64,000 nt of DNA from Bacteroidaceae bacterium (GTDB lineage: Bacteria; Bacteroidota; Bacteroidia; Bacteroidales; Bacteroidaceae). The DNA lies in contig JAFTUV010000016.1 of the NCBI GenBank assembly GCA_017466065.1, forward strand, positions 3,969-67,968, given 5' to 3'. The notes under the pieces are model-generated. The model made no database searches, was not told the DNA's origin, and was given only the letters and a program-made list of their open reading frames with translations. Below, in pieces: positions 60,566-64,000 of the stretch (within the stretch, counting starts at the first letter, position 1; each line of letters begins with the position of its first letter). The position numbers and the translations under genes are program-made.

Positions 60566-63496
60566 ATGCTAAAAAGGCTTTCGGCTCTTTTGGCCTGCCT
60601 GTTGTGTGTAGCGGTTTTGTCGGCGCAGAAGGCCGACAAAACCGTTGTGCGTTCCATAGAGAAATACTTTGCCGAATACACATCGGAGAGTATGAAGATA
60701 AAGAATTGCGGGCTGGAACGCCGGCGTAACAATGTCATTATAAACAAGGCAAGCCGCAAGATTGTGATTTATGCTAATCAGGGCTTTGCTGCGCAGATGT
60801 TTACTCCCGAGATTGTGAGCGAGGTTTATGCCGGAATACGCAAGGTGTTGCCATCCTCGCTGTCGAAATATAAAATAGAGGTTATTGCGGCACGCAAGCC
60901 CATAGAGCAGCTTGTGCCTAATAATTTGCGCAAGAATGCTCCCGACAAGAAAAGGCTTTGGGGCGATATTGAATATAACGGCCCATCGTGGGTGGAGAAT
61001 GTTTCCAAGCCCTACAAGGTGAAAAGCGGGCTTGCCGGCAGACACATTGCCTTGTGGCAGAGTCACGGGCGCATCTATTCGGCCGATAAGGGTATGTGGC
61101 AGTGGCAGCGTCCGTCGTTGTTCTGCACCACCGAGGACTTGTTTACCCAATCTATTGTCGTTCCTTTCCTTATGCCTATGTTGCAGAATGCGGGGGCGGT
61201 TGTCTACACTCCTCGTGAGCGTGATTGGCAGCGTGAATGTGTGGTTGTCGATAATGACACGGTTACCGGTCGCTCGCTCTATAAACAGGAGGCTCAAAAG
61301 CGTCGCGAGTGGATTGCGGTCGACAGTGGCTTCAAATATCGTGCAGGCTCTTATGTCGATGGGGAAAATCCCTTCACGCACGGTACGGTTGCGGTGGTGG
61401 AGAGTGCGAATGGTGAACGCCGTGCAGCGGCGGTTGCCCGTTGGCAACCCGAAATTCCTGTCGATGGCTGTTATGCAGTGTATGTTTCTTATAAGACTCT
61501 CGAAAATTCCGTTCCCGATGCGCGATACAGTGTGTTGCATTGTGGCGGCGTTACCGATTTTAAAGTGAACCAACGTATGGGTGGCGGCACTTGGGTCTAT
61601 CTGGGTACTTTCCGTTTCCGCGCCGGTGCCGATGAAAGCCAAGCGGTGGTGCTCTCCAATGAAAGTGATTATGAGGGTGTCGTAACCGCCGATGCTGTGC
61701 GCTTCGGAGGTGGAATGGGGCTGGTTGCCCGTGGCGACAGCTTGCCGGTGACGAGTGGTCTGCCACGTTACCTCGAAGGGGCACGTTATTCGCTTCTCTA
61801 TTCGGGCTTTCCATACGAGGTGTATTCTCCGAGTGAGGGCAAGGCCGATTATAACGATGATATAAATTGCCGTTCCTATGCGGTGAACCATTTGTCGGGG
61901 GGCTCGGTGTATAATCCCGACACTGTGGGGCTCGGTGTTCCCATAGAACTCTCTTTCGGCTTTCACTCCGATGCGGGAATTTCGGCCGAAGATTTAGTCG
62001 TGGGCTCTTTGGGGGTGGTTACCACCGATTATAATGGCGACACTATTGCCACCGGTCTTTCGCGCTATGCGTCGCGCGATATTGTGAGCAATCTGCTGCT
62101 CGATGTACAGAACGACCTGTCGGCACGCTACGGCGGCAAGTGGCCTGTGCGTGGCATTCTCGACAAGAGTTACAGTGAATCGCGCTTGCCTGCGGTGCCT
62201 TCCCTTATATTTGAAAGCCTTTCCCACCAGAACTATATGGATATGGTCTATGGCCATAATCCCGATTTTAAATTCACTCTTGCCCGTGCTGTCTATAAGT
62301 CTTTGTTGAAGCAGGTTAGCTATATGCACGGATGTGAATATACGGTGCAGCCTTTGCCCGTTCATAACTTCTCGTTGGGGGTCGATGAAGATTGCGACAA
62401 TCTGATACTCCGTTGGAGTGCCACCGATGATGAACTTGAACCGACAGCGTCTGCCGAGTCGTTTGTGGTATATACCAAAATAAACGATGGCGATTTTGAC
62501 AATGGGCGTGTGGTCGAGGGGTGCAGCTATAAGGTGCCGTTGCTCGAAAAGGTGCAGTATAGTTTTAAGGTTGCTGCCTTGAACAAGGGTGGCGAGAGTT
62601 TCCCCTCCGAGGTCCTTTCGGCTTATGTGGCCGACAAAGAGCAGGCCTTGGTGCTCATTGTCAATGGCTTTCACAGGCTGAGCGGCCCGCGTGAGGTGTG
62701 CACCGCATCGAAGGCGGGGTTTGATATTGACGGCGACCCGGGCGTGCCTTATATTAACACAGCCGAATATGGCGGTCGTCAACTCGATTATGAACGTTGC
62801 AACATTGGTTTTGAGGATGGATTGGGGTTGAGTGGCAACGATTTTGAGGGGATGCTCATTGCCGGCAACACTTTTGATTATCCATATATTCACGGCCGGG
62901 CAATGGCTGCCAATGGAGTCTCTTTTGTGTCGTGCAGCAGTGAGGCTGTGATGAACGGGAGTGTGTCGCTGCAAGGCTATAAAGTGGTCGATTATATTGC
63001 CGGTGTTGAGAAACAGGGTGAGGATGGCTCGCTGTTGGGGTATAATCATCCTTATAAAACTTTCCCTCTTGAAATTCAGAATAAGTTGGCAACCTACCTG
63101 TCGGGTGGCGGTCGTCTTTTTGTGAGTGGTGCTCACATTGCAAGTGATATGTCAAAGAACGACGAGGACAAGAGGTTTATACGCTCGTTGCTTAAATTCG
63201 ATTATGGTGGTTCGGTGGCCGATGCTTCGGAAGATGTGGTTTTTGGCTCCAACCTTTCGTTGCCTTTCCGTCGAACGGTGAACGAGGAGTGCTATGCGGT
63301 TGCCCGTCCCGATGTTCTTGTGCCCGAGGATGATGCTTTTGTCGCTTTTGTCTTTGACAAGAGCAAGAAGAGTGCCGGCGTTGCCTATGCGGGCAAGTAT
63401 CGTGTGCTCTCGACGAGTTTTCCTTTTGAGGCTGTTGCCGACGAATCCCTGCGTGCCTATCTTATGGGTGCGGTGCTCCGCTTCTTGCTTAAATAG
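60566..63496 (+). CDS. secreted amidase_3-like / golvesin-type protein (often labelled xanthan lyase)
   Basis: 976 residues. The signal peptide (RLSALLACLLCVAVLSAQ) is followed by segments resembling the zinc amidase_3 fold: WQSHGRIYS (His167), YTPRERDWQ, SFGFHSDAG (His467) and PSLIFESLSHQNY (Glu550), split by an insertion resembling a golvesin-type beta domain (GCYAVYVSYKT, GGGTWVYLGTFRFRAG). A fibronectin-like domain follows (about 610-690) and a C-terminal alpha/beta domain (VLIVNGFHRLSG, SGGGRLFVSGAH). The zinc site is inferred, not proven. A role in peptidoglycan or glycan cleavage is plausible. Relatives are common in Bacteroidales; the xanthan lyase name is unsupported. Confidence 0.72.
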   Translation: MLKRLSALLACLLCVAVLSAQKADKTVVRSIEKYFAEYTSESMKIKNCGLERRRNNVIINKASRKIVIYANQGFAAQMFTPEIVSEVYAGIRKVLPSSLSKYKIEVIAARKPIEQLVPNNLRKNAPDKKRLWGDIEYNGPSWVENVSKPYKVKSGLAGRHIALWQSHGRIYSADKGMWQWQRPSLFCTTEDLFTQSIVVPFLMPMLQNAGAVVYTPRERDWQRECVVVDNDTVTGRSLYKQEAQKRREWIAVDSGFKYRAGSYVDGENPFTHGTVAVVESANGERRAAAVARWQPEIPVDGCYAVYVSYKTLENSVPDARYSVLHCGGVTDFKVNQRMGGGTWVYLGTFRFRAGADESQAVVLSNESDYEGVVTADAVRFGGGMGLVARGDSLPVTSGLPRYLEGARYSLLYSGFPYEVYSPSEGKADYNDDINCRSYAVNHLSGGSVYNPDTVGLGVPIELSFGFHSDAGISAEDLVVGSLGVVTTDYNGDTIATGLSRYASRDIVSNLLLDVQNDLSARYGGKWPVRGILDKSYSESRLPAVPSLIFESLSHQNYMDMVYGHNPDFKFTLARAVYKSLLKQVSYMHGCEYTVQPLPVHNFSLGVDEDCDNLILRWSATDDELEPTASAESFVVYTKINDGDFDNGRVVEGCSYKVPLLEKVQYSFKVAALNKGGESFPSEVLSAYVADKEQALVLIVNGFHRLSGPREVCTASKAGFDIDGDPGVPYINTAEYGGRQLDYERCNIGFEDGLGLSGNDFEGMLIAGNTFDYPYIHGRAMAANGVSFVSCSSEAVMNGSVSLQGYKVVDYIAGVEKQGEDGSLLGYNHPYKTFPLEIQNKLATYLSGGGRLFVSGAHIASDMSKNDEDKRFIRSLLKFDYGGSVADASEDVVFGSNLSLPFRRTVNEECYAVARPDVLVPEDDAFVAFVFDKSKKSAGVAYAGKYRVLSTSFPFEAVADESLRAYLMGAVLRFLLK

Positions 63497-64000
63497 GGCT
63501 TATTTTCCCAAGAAAGAAAAGGCAGAAGAACAAAAAATAAGAAACTGTCCCTCTTTTTAAAGAGGGACGGCGCGAGAGAAACGAAGCGCGGAGGGAGTAT
63601 AAATAACGCAACAAGAAACAAAATAATACAAACAAGAAATACCCCTTGCTGTTACTCCTACTCCTCCGCTTTTCAAAGAGGAGGTGGCACAAGCGAAGCG
63701 CAGTGACGGAGGAGTTTACAAAAAACACCGCAACGAAACGTTGGGGCAAATGACAACGAAACAATGAAAATGTAGGGGCAGACCGATGTGTCTGCACAAA
63801 AGAAAGAATTATGTCATTCTATATTTGCAAGGTCATTGGTTCGTTTTACATTTCGCCATCCGCGTGGCATAAACTTCGTCTATGCTTCACGCGACCATTG
63901 GCTGCAAAACTCGCCGATAACAAACGTTGTGTTGTCATTTCGAACGTATGTGAGAAATCTATAACCATTGTTACATAAGATCTCTCACGCAAGGTTCGAG
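63497..64000. repeat. gene-free right end with several intergenic repeats
   Basis: A perfect hairpin GTCCCTCTTT / AAAGAGGGAC (63547-63568) is followed by GAAGCGCGGAGGGAG; a similar CTCCTCCGC...GAGGAGG unit with AAGCGAAGCGCAGTGACGGAGGAG spans about 63658-63715. From 63933 a TGTCATTTCGAAC repeat begins, with inner arms GAGAAATCT (63952-63960) and AGATCTCTC (63978-63986); it is cut by the window edge. No gene is supported. Confidence 0.6.

Noticed and set aside
60569..63136. Two long minus-strand frames (465 and 380 codons) antisense to the amidase-like gene
   Set aside because: Both mirror the codon pattern of the plus-strand gene, which has a signal peptide and recognisable motifs; the minus frames have neither.
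63990..64000. Possible tRNA T-arm (GGTTCGAG) at the right edge
   Set aside because: It is better explained as the second arm of the TGTCATTTCGA repeat; no other tRNA arms precede it.

Overview
The window is a chromosomal segment from a member of the order Bacteroidales (phylum Bacteroidota). This rests on the recurring promoter -7 box TAnnTTTG(C) in place of a sigma70 -10, an N-succinylornithine-type transcarbamylase, a PorQ homologue of the type IX secretion system, DUF349, DUF4421, DUF4468 and Porin_10 proteins, a DAHP synthase fused to chorismate mutase, and a PPi-dependent phosphofructokinase. I cannot name the genus. Almost all of it is ordinary dense chromosome; the clearest accessory stretch is about 37.5-40.7 kb.

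Layout. 0-6.5 kb (minus strand): a TauE/SafE permease, argF' and a giant TamB-like protein. 6.8-11.6 kb (plus): an SLC13-type permease, then a sigma54-type activator, lptE, a hypothetical protein and secG in one tight run. 11.9-16.2 kb (minus): DUF349 protein, mgtE and rsmA/ksgA. 16.3-22.2 kb (plus): a flippase-like membrane protein, pepD, a polysaccharide flippase, meaB and 5-formyl-THF cyclo-ligase. 22.2-25.8 kb (minus): porQ-cmk-ispH-pfkA. 26-32.5 kb (plus): a TonB protein, a polyprenyl diphosphate synthase, a hypothetical protein, tatD, DAHP synthase/chorismate mutase, and a BtuF/BtuC-type pair with no ATPase gene beside it.

32.5-33.1 kb is a non-coding region with a perfect promoter, repeats and a multi-helix RNA candidate that ends in an intrinsic terminator. 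It precedes a 1432-residue secreted glycosidase-like protein. 37.5-40.7 kb carries an AraC regulator divergent from two tandem HXXEE membrane proteins, with small open frames at its edges and two related long hairpins (about 37.75 and 40.62 kb); it looks like an acquired cassette. 40.7-42.4 kb is an AspT/YidE-type transporter. 42.5-48 kb is the ilvDBNC operon, headed by what reads as a classical attenuator: a 23-codon leader peptide rich in Ile, Leu and Val, an antiterminator option and a terminator.

48-64 kb is mostly envelope functions: an odd secreted Tyr/His/Arg-rich protein, a FadL-like protein, a minus-strand run (DUF4468 - 56-residue membrane peptide - Porin_10 - Gfo/Idh/MocA oxidoreductase - DUF4421), PASTA protein plus pseudouridine synthase, PPi-PFK plus GH25 lysozyme, a small hypothetical protein and a 976-residue amidase-like secreted protein.

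Several intergenic regions contain copies of one imperfect palindromic repeat lying next to, and downstream of, a TAnnTTTGC promoter box. A second repeat type, based on TGTCATTTCGA inverted ends, occurs at about 1.9 kb and at the right edge. No rRNA, tRNA, CRISPR array, intact insertion sequence or prophage was seen. All calls are from reading the sequence; no database search was possible.
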